Assembly (NCBI GenBank): GCA_903890265.1
Contig: CAITAM010000288.1
Coordinates: forward strand, 1-7,999
DNA length: 7,999 nucleotides
Direction of reading: 5' to 3'
Origin: an uncultured Pseudomonadota bacterium
GTDB lineage: Bacteria; Pseudomonadota; Gammaproteobacteria; Steroidobacterales; Steroidobacteraceae
The notes under the pieces were generated by a model, which made no database searches, was not told the origin of the DNA, and was given only the letters and a program-made list of their open reading frames with translations. Of the stretch, positions 1-6,751 are shown in pieces. The first letter of the stretch is position 1; each line of letters starts with the position of its first letter. The position numbers and the translations under genes are program-made.

Positions 1-130
1 AATCGTCTGCGTCCGCCGGCGCTTCGTGGCGTTCGGTAATCACTTTCCATACCTTGGAGAGCTGCGCATTAAGCGCAATAAATGAGCGTTGATTTTCTGG
101 CACGTCATCTTCAAGGACGGCCTGATCCAC
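1..130 (-). pseudogene. C-terminal remnant of FdxA-type 7Fe ferredoxin, running off the left edge
   Basis: Read on the minus strand in the frame of the codon at 128-130, this stretch encodes 43 residues, including LEDDVPENQRSF, then FIALNAQLSKVW, then VITERHEAPADADD, with the next codon starting with T. From memory this is the C-terminal half of FdxA-type 3Fe-4S/4Fe-4S ferredoxins, where a DDVPE-x-Q segment, an LNAELS-x-VW-x-VITER segment and a DADEW end follow the cysteine region. The cysteine-rich N-terminal half that would bind both clusters is absent: upstream the frame simply runs into the histidine kinase gene, whose stop is only about six bases away. The fragment is about 53% GC and uses codons such as TTT, ATT, CTT, AAT and AAA, unlike its neighbours. 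I infer a broken gene or a recombination or assembly junction. A GTG at position 103 could in principle start a short peptide, but it could not be a working ferredoxin. Confidence 0.68.
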
Positions 131-135
131 TGACG

Positions 136-2565
136 CTAGGTGCCGGTGGCCCGCTGCGTGGCGGGCGCGCCCAGGCGCTCGGCGGGCACTCGCACGGTGA
201 TCCTCGTCCCCGACGGGCTTGCCCCGCCGATCGCCAGACTGCCGCCCAGCAGCCGGGCGCGATACGTCATCATCTTGAGGCCGAGTCCGTCGTGGTCGCT
301 GTCCGGACTGAGGGGCGTCGCCCCGTCGTCGGCGACCGTGATCGCGAGCTCGTCAGCCGACTGCGTGAGCCTCACGTCGACCCTCGTGCACTGCGCGTGG
401 CGTGCTGCATTGGTGATCGCTTCCTGGGTGATCCGGTAGAGGTGATCGGCGGCACTGTCGCCGACCGTGACGCCGGCGGGGGTCGAGACCAGCGTCACTT
501 CGATGCCGAGCCGGCGCGTCGACTCGGTGGCGAGCCGGCCGAGGGCGTCACTCAGCGAGCCGCGCTCGATCTTGACCGGTGACAGGCCACGGGCAATCTC
601 GCGCGTCGTCTCGATGCTCTCCGACACGTGGCTCAGGAGTTCCGCAATGATGTGGCGCGGCACCGGTTTGCCGCGGTCCAGCCCGGTGAGCACGCTGCGC
701 AGGGTCAGCACCACGCCCGTGAGCTGCTGGCCGAGGCCCTCGTGCAGGTCCCCCGACAGGCGATGGCGCTCGCGATTGGCGACTTCGGTGACCTCGTGCT
801 GGAGCTTGCGCAGCACCGTCACGTCGATCGAGCGGATGATCGCGCCGACCAGCTCGTCATCGACCACGGCAGGCGCACAGGTCAGCTCGAAATGACGCTC
901 ATCGCCCGTCTCGCCGCCGAGCGCGACCTCGAAATTGACGACCGATCGGCGGGCGTACAGCCGCTCAAGGGCGCTTTTCAGCCGATCGCGCGCCGCGGGC
1001 GGGACCAAGCCGTCGAGCCGTCCGCCAACCGGCAGCGGCGTGGGTCCGCCAAAGAGATCCCGGTTGGAAAAGCGCACCTGCTGCTCGCCGTCGAGCAGGA
1101 CGAGCGCGTCGGGCGCATGCGCCGCAATGGTGCGGGCGATGGCGTCCTGGCGGCGCATTTGGGCGCTTTGGCGGCGCTTGGTCAGCTGCAGGTAGCCGAA
1201 CAGCCCGGCAGCCAGTGCCGCGAGGCCCGCGATGCCGAGCGAGAAGCGCCAGGCCCGCTGTTTCGTCTCCAGTTCCATCCGCTGCTGCGCGAGGCGTGCC
1301 TCGAGGAACCGGTTGTCGGCCAGCAGCCGCTCGGTATCGGCGCTCGCGCTCAACACGGCCACCGTGCGCAGGCGCTGACTGAGGTTGTACTTCTGCTCGA
1401 GTGCCGTGCTCCCGGCGAGGCTGGCGTAGGCGAGATCGGGCCTGCCGAGCGCGCGATAGGCATCGGCCTGGTCACGCAGGAAGCGCAGCTGCAGCTGCAT
1501 GGCGACGGCGGACGGGTTGGCGGCGAGGACGGGGGTCAGCAGTTCAATGGCCGTGCTGGGATGGCCAGTGCCGAGCGCGATCTCGCCGCGCAGGCCGTGC
1601 AGCACGCCGAGGAGGTCGGTGCGCTGCGCGGTCCTCAGCGCCTCGTCGCCGCCCCGGCAACTCGCCTCGGCCGCCGCGTAGTCCTTCTGCGAGGCGTACG
1701 ACAGGCAGGTCATCAGATTGGCGGCCGCGACGCCGACGGGATCGCCCAGCCGTTCCGAGTAGTCGCGATTGATCTTGAGCGCCTCGATCGCCTCCGGGTA
1801 GCGCTGCATGTCGATGAGAATGTGGGCGCGCGAGAACTCGGCGAAGGTGCGCAGGGCCTTCAGATCGTTCTCGCCGGCGTAGGCGATCACTTCCTTGATC
1901 ATTTTCTCGCCGTCCTCGAGCAGTCCCGCCCGCTCGTAGACGCTGGCGAGGCCGTAGGCGGCCATGATGCGTGCCCGCGGCCACTGGCCGTCGGCCGCCA
2001 TCCGGTAAGCGTTCAGACCGTCGGCCGCCGCGCGGTCGATCGCGTTGGTCATGGCGTCCATCTCAAGACGCACGGCCAGCGCGCAGGCCCGCTCCTCGGA
2101 GCGGGGCGGCAGCTCACTCATGAGCTCGTCCAGCTGCTCCAGGCCGCGCGCCGGATCGTTGCGGGCACCGGCCGTGTCGGCCTCGGTGATGCGCAGGCGG
2201 CTGCGCAGCCGGCGTACGTCGGCGTCGTCCTTGAGCGGCGCGAGGAGGCGGCGGGCCTCGGCGATCGCCACGTCCGCCTCGTCTGGCCGGCTCTGCGCCG
2301 TGTAGGCGTCGGCGAGGATGGCTTCAAGCTCCGCGCGCTGAAACGGCGCCAGCCGATCGGCCGGCGCGCTCAGTGCCGAGCGTGCCGTCGACACCGCTCG
2401 GGCGGGGTCGCCCTCGCTGGCGCGGTCGACGTCACGGAACTCCCCGGAAGTCAGCGCGACGCAGGCGGCATGCAGCGACGGCGGCGCCAGCGCCGTGCCC
2501 AGCGCGACAAACGTGGCTAGGAGCAGGCGCTGTCGCGGGCGCCGCGTTCCGACTCTGTGACTCAT
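136..2565 (-). CDS. TPR-domain membrane sensor histidine kinase (HisKA_3/NarL-type)
   Basis: This 809-residue protein has the layout of a two-component sensor. Residues 1-34 look like a signal peptide (basic start, hydrophobic core, SLHA near the cleavage site). Residues 40-400 are helical, TPR-like pairs (for example around 200-270 and 320-385), probably periplasmic. A short coiled coil (405-438) leads to a single membrane segment at 439-461. A PAS-like domain follows at about 475-585. The phosphoacceptor helix is of HisKA_3 type, with ERHRLSGDLHEGLGQQL and the likely phosphorylated His608; the H-box has HE instead of the more common HD. The ATPase domain shows an N-box (QEAITNAARHA, 714-724), a G1 box (ADDG, 745-748) and a G2 box (GLGLKMMTYRARLLGG, 760-775). 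By family knowledge the partner should be a NarL/FixJ-type response regulator, but none lies in the window. The signal sensed is unknown. The chosen ATG gives an intact signal peptide; its Shine-Dalgarno sequence is weak. The gene is separated from cfa by 161 bases that include a hairpin, so it is probably a separate transcript. Confidence 0.92.
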   Translation of the reverse strand: MSHRVGTRRPRQRLLLATFVALGTALAPPSLHAACVALTSGEFRDVDRASEGDPARAVSTARSALSAPADRLAPFQRAELEAILADAYTAQSRPDEADVAIAEARRLLAPLKDDADVRRLRSRLRITEADTAGARNDPARGLEQLDELMSELPPRSEERACALAVRLEMDAMTNAIDRAAADGLNAYRMAADGQWPRARIMAAYGLASVYERAGLLEDGEKMIKEVIAYAGENDLKALRTFAEFSRAHILIDMQRYPEAIEALKINRDYSERLGDPVGVAAANLMTCLSYASQKDYAAAEASCRGGDEALRTAQRTDLLGVLHGLRGEIALGTGHPSTAIELLTPVLAANPSAVAMQLQLRFLRDQADAYRALGRPDLAYASLAGSTALEQKYNLSQRLRTVAVLSASADTERLLADNRFLEARLAQQRMELETKQRAWRFSLGIAGLAALAAGLFGYLQLTKRRQSAQMRRQDAIARTIAAHAPDALVLLDGEQQVRFSNRDLFGGPTPLPVGGRLDGLVPPAARDRLKSALERLYARRSVVNFEVALGGETGDERHFELTCAPAVVDDELVGAIIRSIDVTVLRKLQHEVTEVANRERHRLSGDLHEGLGQQLTGVVLTLRSVLTGLDRGKPVPRHIIAELLSHVSESIETTREIARGLSPVKIERGSLSDALGRLATESTRRLGIEVTLVSTPAGVTVGDSAADHLYRITQEAITNAARHAQCTRVDVRLTQSADELAITVADDGATPLSPDSDHDGLGLKMMTYRARLLGGSLAIGGASPSGTRITVRVPAERLGAPATQRATGT

Positions 2566-2677
2566 TCAAACCGTCCGTGGCTTGCTGCGGCCGATTGACG
2601 CCTCGCCCGTGCCGCCGGGCAGGCCGCCCCGGCCGGCGCGCCGGGCCCGCATCGACCCGAGCGTCGCGCAATCGGCG

Positions 2678-2719
2678 CCCGAAGGCAACGGCCCGCCCCC
2701 GGGCGGGCCGGCCTTCGGG
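2678..2719 (-). terminator. Two-tier GC hairpin just downstream of cfa, probable terminator
   Basis: A perfect 9-bp outer stem (CCCGAAGGC at 2678-2686 with GCCTTCGGG at 2711-2719) encloses a perfect 9-bp inner inverted repeat (GGCCCGCCC at 2690-2698 with GGGCGGGCC at 2701-2709). Only AAC and a single G separate the two tiers, and the apex will open to a small loop. It lies seven bases past the cfa stop codon on the minus strand, where a transcript end is expected. There is no T-tract after it in the direction of cfa transcription, so it is not a canonical intrinsic terminator. In very GC-rich genomes such U-less hairpins often mark transcript ends or protect 3' ends. Confidence 0.6.
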
Positions 2720-2726
2720 TTCGCCA

Positions 2727-3881
2727 TCAGCGCACCGCTTCGTACTCGCCGACCACGCCCTCCGGCGACATGACGATCTGCCAGAGCTGGGACCGCCGGG
2801 CACGGAACGAAGCGATCGATACCATCAGGTAGAAGTGCCACATCCGCTGGAAGCGCACGTCGTAGCGGCCGCCGAGGTCCGGCCAGGCTTTCGTGACGTT
2901 GGCCGACCAGGCGGCGAGGGTGCGCTCGTAGTCGGTGCCGAAGTCATGCCAGTCCTCGATGACGAACAGCCGCTCGGCCGCGCGCGCGATCTGCGCGCGC
3001 GACGGGATCAGCGAGTTCGGGAAGATGTACTTTTCGATCCACGGATCGTTGGCGCGCAGCGTCACGCGGTTGCCGATCGTGTGCAGCAGGGTCAGGCCGT
3101 CCGGGGTCAGCAGTTCGCGGACCTTGGCGAGGTAAGGGCGGTGGTTGCGCGCGCCGACGTGCTCGAACATGCCGATCGAGTAGATCCGGTCGAAGCGACC
3201 GGTGACGTTGCGGTAGTCCTCGTAGCGGATCTCGACCGGCAGGTGCGCACAGCGCTGCCGGGCGGTCTCCGCCTGGTTGCGGGAAATGGTCACGCCGACC
3301 ACGCTGACGCCGTAGTGCTCGGCGGCGTAGGCGGCGGCGCCGCCCCAGCCGCAGCCGATATCAAGCACCTTCATGCCGGGCTTCAGGCCGAGCTTGCGGC
3401 AGACGAGGTCGATCTTCGCCGTCTGCGCGGCCTCGAGGTCCGACGCCTGGCGCCAGTAGCCGCAGCTGTAGAGCATGCGCGAGTCGAGCATCCGGGCGTA
3501 GAGGTCGTCGCCGGCGTCGTAATGCACCTCACCGACCCGGACCGAACGATGCCTGGTCTGCATGTTGATCAGGCGCGCCTTGATGGCGAGCCAGATCTCG
3601 CCGAGCGTTGGCAGCCGCTGGTCGACGGCGCCGCGGATGGCGCGGGCGAGGAACTCATCGAGTGCCTCAACGTCCCACCAGCCGTCCATGTAGCTTTCGC
3701 CGAGACCCACCGTGCCCTGGGCGAGGATCCGGTTCCACGTCCGCTCGTCGTGGATCGTCGGGTCCCACGGATTCGGGCCGTTGATCTCGATCCCGCACTG
3801 GCGCAGAGCGTCAGTAAAAAGGCGGGCAGGCCCCTTGGGGACAGCGGCTGTGCGTTGCTGGCCGGTCGGCGAATCTGGCAT
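2727..3881 (-). CDS. cfa: Cyclopropane-fatty-acyl-phospholipid synthase
   Basis: The 384-residue product uses S-adenosylmethionine to add a methylene bridge across cis double bonds of acyl chains in membrane phospholipids, acting at the cytoplasmic membrane face. Length matches the E. coli enzyme (382 residues). The N-terminal lipid-binding part carries GESYMDGWWD (61-70). The SAM-binding loop is VLDIGCGWGG (172-181). The active-site residues known from E. coli Cfa are present with an offset of one: Cys140 (YSCGYW), Glu240 (MFEHVG), His267 (LLHTIG) and Tyr318 (TDYERT). The open frame extends far upstream, but that part lies opposite gmhA and has no family resemblance. I chose the ATG at 3881 because it gives the family length and has AGGGA nine bases upstream. 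It is divergent from the heptose operon and ends at a strong hairpin. In E. coli cfa is stationary-phase induced; nothing here shows the control directly. Confidence 0.95.
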   Translation of the reverse strand: MPDSPTGQQRTAAVPKGPARLFTDALRQCGIEINGPNPWDPTIHDERTWNRILAQGTVGLGESYMDGWWDVEALDEFLARAIRGAVDQRLPTLGEIWLAIKARLINMQTRHRSVRVGEVHYDAGDDLYARMLDSRMLYSCGYWRQASDLEAAQTAKIDLVCRKLGLKPGMKVLDIGCGWGGAAAYAAEHYGVSVVGVTISRNQAETARQRCAHLPVEIRYEDYRNVTGRFDRIYSIGMFEHVGARNHRPYLAKVRELLTPDGLTLLHTIGNRVTLRANDPWIEKYIFPNSLIPSRAQIARAAERLFVIEDWHDFGTDYERTLAAWSANVTKAWPDLGGRYDVRFQRMWHFYLMVSIASFRARRSQLWQIVMSPEGVVGEYEAVR

Positions 3882-3883
3882 GC

Positions 3884-3894
3884 GGGACAGTCCC
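3884..3894. repeat. Short palindrome GGGACAGTCCC overlapping the cfa ribosome binding site
   Basis: This is an 11-base odd palindrome with 5-bp arms, starting three bases upstream of the cfa ATG. On the cfa strand it overlaps the AGGGA that serves as Shine-Dalgarno sequence (3891-3895). A one-base apex makes an RNA hairpin unlikely, so if it has any function it would be as a protein-binding site. A chance occurrence is quite possible in such GC-rich DNA. Confidence 0.3.
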
Positions 3895-3954
3895 TGTGGT
3901 TGCTGGCAAAGCCGCGAGCGCGGCCGAGGCAAGCATACAATGCCGGCAGGCGAT

Positions 3955-3982
3955 GCACGCCGCCCGGAACCGGCGGCCGTGC
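3955..3982. repeat. Imperfect inverted repeat in the cfa-gmhA divergent region
   Basis: The left arm GCACGCCGCCCGG (3955-3967) and right arm CCGGCGGCCGTGC (3970-3982) are inverted copies differing only by single-base bulges, separated by AA. The outer five bases (GCACG with CGTGC) and the CCGCC/GGCGG core pair exactly. It could fold in a 5' leader of either gene or be a regulator site; no function can be assigned from sequence alone. Confidence 0.4.
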
Positions 3983-4106
3983 TTCTCGCCGGCCGGGACG
4001 CGATTTGAGTAGTATTGCGCCATGAGCCCGTTGTTTCCCCGCCCGAGACCGTCTCCTTCGCGCGCGCGTGCCCGCGGCAGCGACCGCGCGGCAGGCTGCC
4101 TGACGG

Positions 4107-4691
4107 ATGCGTGAGCAGTTTCTCGCAGAGATCGGCGAGCACGAGGCGGTCATCGCGTCGTTGCGCGGACTTGCACCGGCGTTTGAAGGCGTGGCCGAGG
4201 CGCTGGCCGGCTGCCTCGGCCGCGGTGGCAAGGTACTGCTCTGCGGCAACGGCGGGTCGGCAGCCGACGCCCAGCATCTCGCGGCGGAACTCGTCGGGCG
4301 CTTTCGGCAGCATCGCGCACCGCTCGCCGCCATTGCGCTGACGACCGACTCGTCGATCCTCACCAGCGTCGCGAACGACTACGACTACGCCGCGGTGTTC
4401 TCGCGCCAGGTCGAGGCGCTCGGCCGGCACGGCGACGCGCTCATCGGGATCTCAACCTCGGGCCGGTCGCCGAACGTCATCGCGGCACTGGCGGCGGCGC
4501 GCGGGCTCGGACTCGTGACGGTGGGGCTGCTCGGTGGCGACGGCGGGCCCGCGGCGGCGCTCTGCGACCACGTGCTGCGGGTGGACTGCCGCGACACCGC
4601 CCGGATCCAGGAAGCGCACATCCTGATTGGCCACGCGCTCTGCGGCGCACTCGAAACCCGTTTCGCCGACCTGCCCGAGGTCGCGCGTTGA
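4107..4691 (+). CDS. gmhA: Sedoheptulose-7-phosphate isomerase GmhA
   Basis: The 194-residue SIS-domain protein converts D-sedoheptulose 7-phosphate to D-glycero-D-manno-heptose 7-phosphate, the first step of ADP-heptose synthesis, in the cytoplasm as a homotetramer. Visible motifs are the phosphosugar loop CGNGGSAADAQHLAAELVGR (46-65), the second sugar-phosphate loop GISTSGRSPNVI (114-125), and RIQEAHILIGH (166-176). Glu61 and His176 align with the catalytic Glu65 and His180 of the E. coli enzyme. The close relative DiaA, which binds DnaA, has a similar fold; the Glu and His residues and the following hldE and gmhB genes favour GmhA. An in-frame TGA lies two codons upstream, so ATG 4107 is the first possible start; its Shine-Dalgarno sequence is poor. 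It is the first gene of the plus-strand operon and overlaps hldE by four bases. Confidence 0.94.
   Translation: MREQFLAEIGEHEAVIASLRGLAPAFEGVAEALAGCLGRGGKVLLCGNGGSAADAQHLAAELVGRFRQHRAPLAAIALTTDSSILTSVANDYDYAAVFSRQVEALGRHGDALIGISTSGRSPNVIAALAAARGLGLVTVGLLGGDGGPAAALCDHVLRVDCRDTARIQEAHILIGHALCGALETRFADLPEVAR
4677..4680 (+). promoter_or_regulatory. Ribosome binding site GAGG deciding the TTG start of hldE
   Basis: GAGG ends seven bases before the TTG at 4688, an ideal spacing, and lies inside the last codons of gmhA. It supports TTG as the true hldE start. The next in-frame candidates, GTG at codon 18 and ATG at codon 25, would cut into the first strand of the kinase domain. Confidence 0.6.
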
Positions 4692-6136
4692 ACGCGGAAG
4701 CGGCCCGCCGCGCCATCGCCGGCCTCGGCCGCGGCCGCGTGCTGGTGGCGGGCGATCTGATGCTCGACCGCTACTGGTCAGGGCCGGTACCGCGGATCTC
4801 ACCCGAAGCCCCGGTAGTGGTCGTCAGCGTGCAGAGCGACGAGACCCGCGTCGGGGGCGCTGGCAACGTCGCCACCAACGTGGCGGCACTCGGCACCCAC
4901 GTCACGGTGCTCGGACTCGTCGGTGACGATGAACCCGGACGGCAGCTGCAGCGGCTGCTCGAGGGCGCGGGCGTGAATCCCACGCTGGTGCGACAGCGCG
5001 GCCTGCGCACCACTGAAAAGCTGCGCGTGATGTCGCGTCACCAGCAGCTGATGCGGCTCGATTTCGAAGACCCGGCGACCGATCAGGGTGCCGAACTCCT
5101 GTGCGCCACGTACCAGTCGCTGCTGGCGGCCTGCGACGTCGTCGTGCTCTCCGACTACGCGAAGGGCGCCCTGTCCCGCGCGTCGGTCATGATAGAGCAG
5201 GCGCGGCGGGCCGGCCGCCCGGTGCTCGTCGATCCGAAGGGGCTCGATTTCGCGAAGTACCGGGGCGCCACCCTGATTACGCCGAATCTCGCCGAGTTTC
5301 GCGCCATCGTCGGCGAGGCCGACGGCGACGCCGCCATCGAGGCCAAGGCTCGGCGCCTTGCCGTCGATCTGGAGTTCGGCGCCGTGCTGGTAACCCGCGG
5401 TGAACGCGGAATGTCGCTCGTGCCGCCGCACGGTCCGGCGGTCCACCTGCCGGCGGAGGCGCGCGAGGTGTTTGACGTCACCGGCGCCGGCGATACGGTC
5501 GTGGCGACGATCGCCGCGGGATTCGCCGCGGGCAGTGACCTCATCGACGCGGTGAGCCTCGCCAATGTCGCGGCCGGGATCGTGGTGACGAAGCTCGGTA
5601 CGGCCTCCGTGTCGCGGGCGGAGTTACAGACTCTGCTGCAGCGCCCGGACGCGGACCTGCGCCGCGGGGTCGTGGACGAGCCGACGCTGCTCGGTGCCGT
5701 GCTCGAGTCCCGCCGGCGCGGTGAGCGGATCGTGATGACCAACGGCTGCTTCGACGTGCTGCATCCCGGGCACGTGAGCTACCTCGCGCAGGCGAGGGCG
5801 CTCGGCGACCGGCTGATCGTGGCGGTCAATGACGATGCGTCGGTGCGGGCACTGAAGGGCGCAGGCCGGCCCATTCACGGACTCGGCACGCGCCAGGCGA
5901 TGCTGGCGGCACTGGCCTCGGTCGACTGGACGGTGGCCTTTGCCGAGAGTACGCCGGAGCGCCTGATCGCGGCCGTCAGGCCCGACGTGCTCGTCAAGGG
6001 CGGCGACTACCGGGTCGAGGAGATCGCCGGCGGCGACTTCGTCCGCGCCGCGGGTGGTGAGGTCCGTGTGCTGCCGTTCGTGGACGGCCACTCGTCAACG
6101 GCCACCATTAACCGGATTCGCGCTGTCACCCAGTGA
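4688..6136 (+). CDS. hldE: Bifunctional heptose-7-phosphate kinase / heptose-1-phosphate adenylyltransferase HldE
   Basis: This 482-residue fusion (E. coli HldE: 477) performs two non-consecutive steps of ADP-heptose synthesis. The N-terminal ribokinase/PfkB-type domain (about 14-320) phosphorylates C1 of heptose 7-phosphate; the C-terminal nucleotidyltransferase domain (about 345-480) adds AMP to heptose 1-phosphate after GmhB has acted. Kinase motifs include GDLMLDRYW (22-30), RISPEAP (36-42), GGAGNVATNVAALG (56-69), VDPKG (181-185) and VTGAGDT (264-270), with the catalytic base Asp269. The transferase has TNGCFDVLHPGH (351-362), holding the HxGH signature His359/His362, then KGGDY (437-441) and the typical end VDGHSSTATINRI. 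No domain is damaged. Translation starts at TTG within TTGA, overlapping the gmhA stop by four bases, and the gene ends within GTGA, the start of gmhB. This suggests coupled translation. Confidence 0.96.
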   Translation: MNAEAARRAIAGLGRGRVLVAGDLMLDRYWSGPVPRISPEAPVVVVSVQSDETRVGGAGNVATNVAALGTHVTVLGLVGDDEPGRQLQRLLEGAGVNPTLVRQRGLRTTEKLRVMSRHQQLMRLDFEDPATDQGAELLCATYQSLLAACDVVVLSDYAKGALSRASVMIEQARRAGRPVLVDPKGLDFAKYRGATLITPNLAEFRAIVGEADGDAAIEAKARRLAVDLEFGAVLVTRGERGMSLVPPHGPAVHLPAEAREVFDVTGAGDTVVATIAAGFAAGSDLIDAVSLANVAAGIVVTKLGTASVSRAELQTLLQRPDADLRRGVVDEPTLLGAVLESRRRGERIVMTNGCFDVLHPGHVSYLAQARALGDRLIVAVNDDASVRALKGAGRPIHGLGTRQAMLAALASVDWTVAFAESTPERLIAAVRPDVLVKGGDYRVEEIAGGDFVRAAGGEVRVLPFVDGHSSTATINRIRAVTQ

Positions 6137-6678
6137 AAGCGGCCTTCCTCGACCGCGACGGTGTAATCAACCGTGACCTCGGCTTCGTCGGCGCATGGCG
6201 TGAGTTCGAGTTCCTGCCCGGCGTGCACGGCGCATTGCGGGACCTGCAACGCCTGGACTACGAACTCGTGATCGTCACCAACCAGTCCGGCATCGCGCGC
6301 GGCTACTTCGACGAGACGGCGTACCAGACGCTGACCGGGCGGATGCTGGAGGCGCTCGCCGGGGCCGGCGTCGCCGTGCGGGGTGTCTACCACTGCCCGC
6401 ACCACCCGGACGGGGTCGTGCCCGCTCTCGCGGTTCGCTGCGACTGCCGCAAACCGGAGCCCGGCCTTCTGCTGCGGGCCGCGCGCGAGCACGGCCTTGA
6501 TCTCGGTTCATCGTTGCTGATCGGCGATCGGTCGAGCGACCTTGAGGCGGCACGACGGGCAGGCGTCGGGCGCGCCTACCGCGTGGGTTCCGGGGAGGGC
6601 GCGCCCGACGGGACGGCGGACGGTGAGTTCGCGGACCTCGCGGACTGCGTGCGCGCGCTCGCCAAGTTGTCACTTTAA
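6133..6678 (+). CDS. gmhB: D-glycero-beta-D-manno-heptose-1,7-bisphosphate 7-phosphatase GmhB
   Basis: The 181-residue HAD-superfamily phosphatase removes the C7 phosphate from heptose 1,7-bisphosphate, linking the two HldE reactions. Motif I is FLDRDGVIN with nucleophile Asp7 and acid/base Asp9; motif II is VTNQSG (48-53); motif III is RKPEPG with Lys107; motif IV is IGDRSSD (130-136). A structural zinc site typical of GmhB is complete: Cys88 and His90 in YHCPHHPD, Cys103 and Cys105 in CDCRKP. Similar HisB-N and GmhB proteins differ in substrate; the operon context settles it. It starts at GTG within GTGA, overlapping hldE by four bases, with no visible Shine-Dalgarno sequence, so it probably depends on ribosomes finishing hldE. 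Confidence 0.95.
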   Translation: MKAAFLDRDGVINRDLGFVGAWREFEFLPGVHGALRDLQRLDYELVIVTNQSGIARGYFDETAYQTLTGRMLEALAGAGVAVRGVYHCPHHPDGVVPALAVRCDCRKPEPGLLLRAAREHGLDLGSSLLIGDRSSDLEAARRAGVGRAYRVGSGEGAPDGTADGEFADLADCVRALAKLSL

Positions 6679-6695
6679 TTTCATAAATGTTGCAT
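6667..6695 (+). promoter_or_regulatory. AT-rich gap with possible internal promoter before the glycosyltransferase
   Basis: The 73-base gap between gmhB and the next gene begins with the most AT-rich run in the operon (around 6667-6695). TTGTCA at 6667-6672, which includes the last codons of gmhB, matches five of six bases of a -35 box. Seventeen bases on, TTGCAT (6690-6695) is a poor -10 box (3/6). This is the only non-overlapping junction in the operon. A weak secondary promoter is possible, but the evidence is thin. Confidence 0.25.
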
Positions 6696-6751
6696 CGGGC
6701 AGGGAAGTTCTCCCACGCAAAATCCGGCGGTCTGGCGGGTACGGCGATGTC

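Larger units (their letters stand above)
3882..4106. promoter_or_regulatory. Divergent intergenic region between cfa and gmhA
   Basis: These 225 bases must hold the promoters of both the minus-strand cfa and the plus-strand heptose operon, because the genes diverge. I cannot name a convincing promoter. On the minus strand, TATGCT at 3933-3938 resembles a -10 box but has no good -35 partner. On the plus strand, TAGTAT at 4010-4015 is a 4/6 match with no -35 box. An imperfect inverted repeat sits in the middle (3955-3982), and an 11-base palindrome CAGGCTGCCTG (4092-4102) lies four bases before the gmhA ATG. No gene is evident here; a 30-codon Arg/Pro-rich frame starting at 4022 is not supported. 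Confidence 0.6.

Noticed and set aside
82..582. A plus-strand frame covering the left edge and the 3' end of the kinase gene.
   Set aside because: It runs opposite the ATPase domain of the kinase and the ferredoxin remnant, with no domain of its own.
628..2520. A 630-codon open frame on the plus strand opposite the histidine kinase.
   Set aside because: It is an antisense mirror of the kinase gene produced by high GC and strong codon bias. The translation is rich in low-complexity Arg, Gly and Ala, has no recognisable domain, and the opposite strand encodes clear kinase motifs.
2373..4025. A 550-codon plus-strand open frame spanning the 5' end of the kinase gene, the hairpin and the whole cfa gene.
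   Set aside because: It crosses two separate minus-strand genes and an intergenic hairpin, which a real gene would not mirror. cfa carries all catalytic residues on the other strand.
4022..4114. A 30-codon frame ending just inside gmhA, considered as a leader peptide.
   Set aside because: It has no ribosome binding site, is Arg/Pro-rich as expected from GC-rich noncoding DNA, and has no run of codons suggesting attenuation.
3882..4430. An upstream extension of the cfa frame giving a 567-residue protein.
   Set aside because: The extra 183 residues lie opposite gmhA and the divergent promoter region and show no family similarity. The start at 3881 gives the normal Cfa length with a plausible ribosome binding site.
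4107..4691. Possible DiaA (DnaA-binding SIS protein) instead of GmhA.
   Set aside because: The catalytic Glu61 and His176 are present and the next two genes complete the heptose pathway.
6542..6751. An upstream extension of the glycosyltransferase frame into gmhB.
   Set aside because: It reads out of frame through the last third of gmhB, whose HAD motif IV lies just upstream in its own frame. ATG 6752 gives a normal GT9 length.
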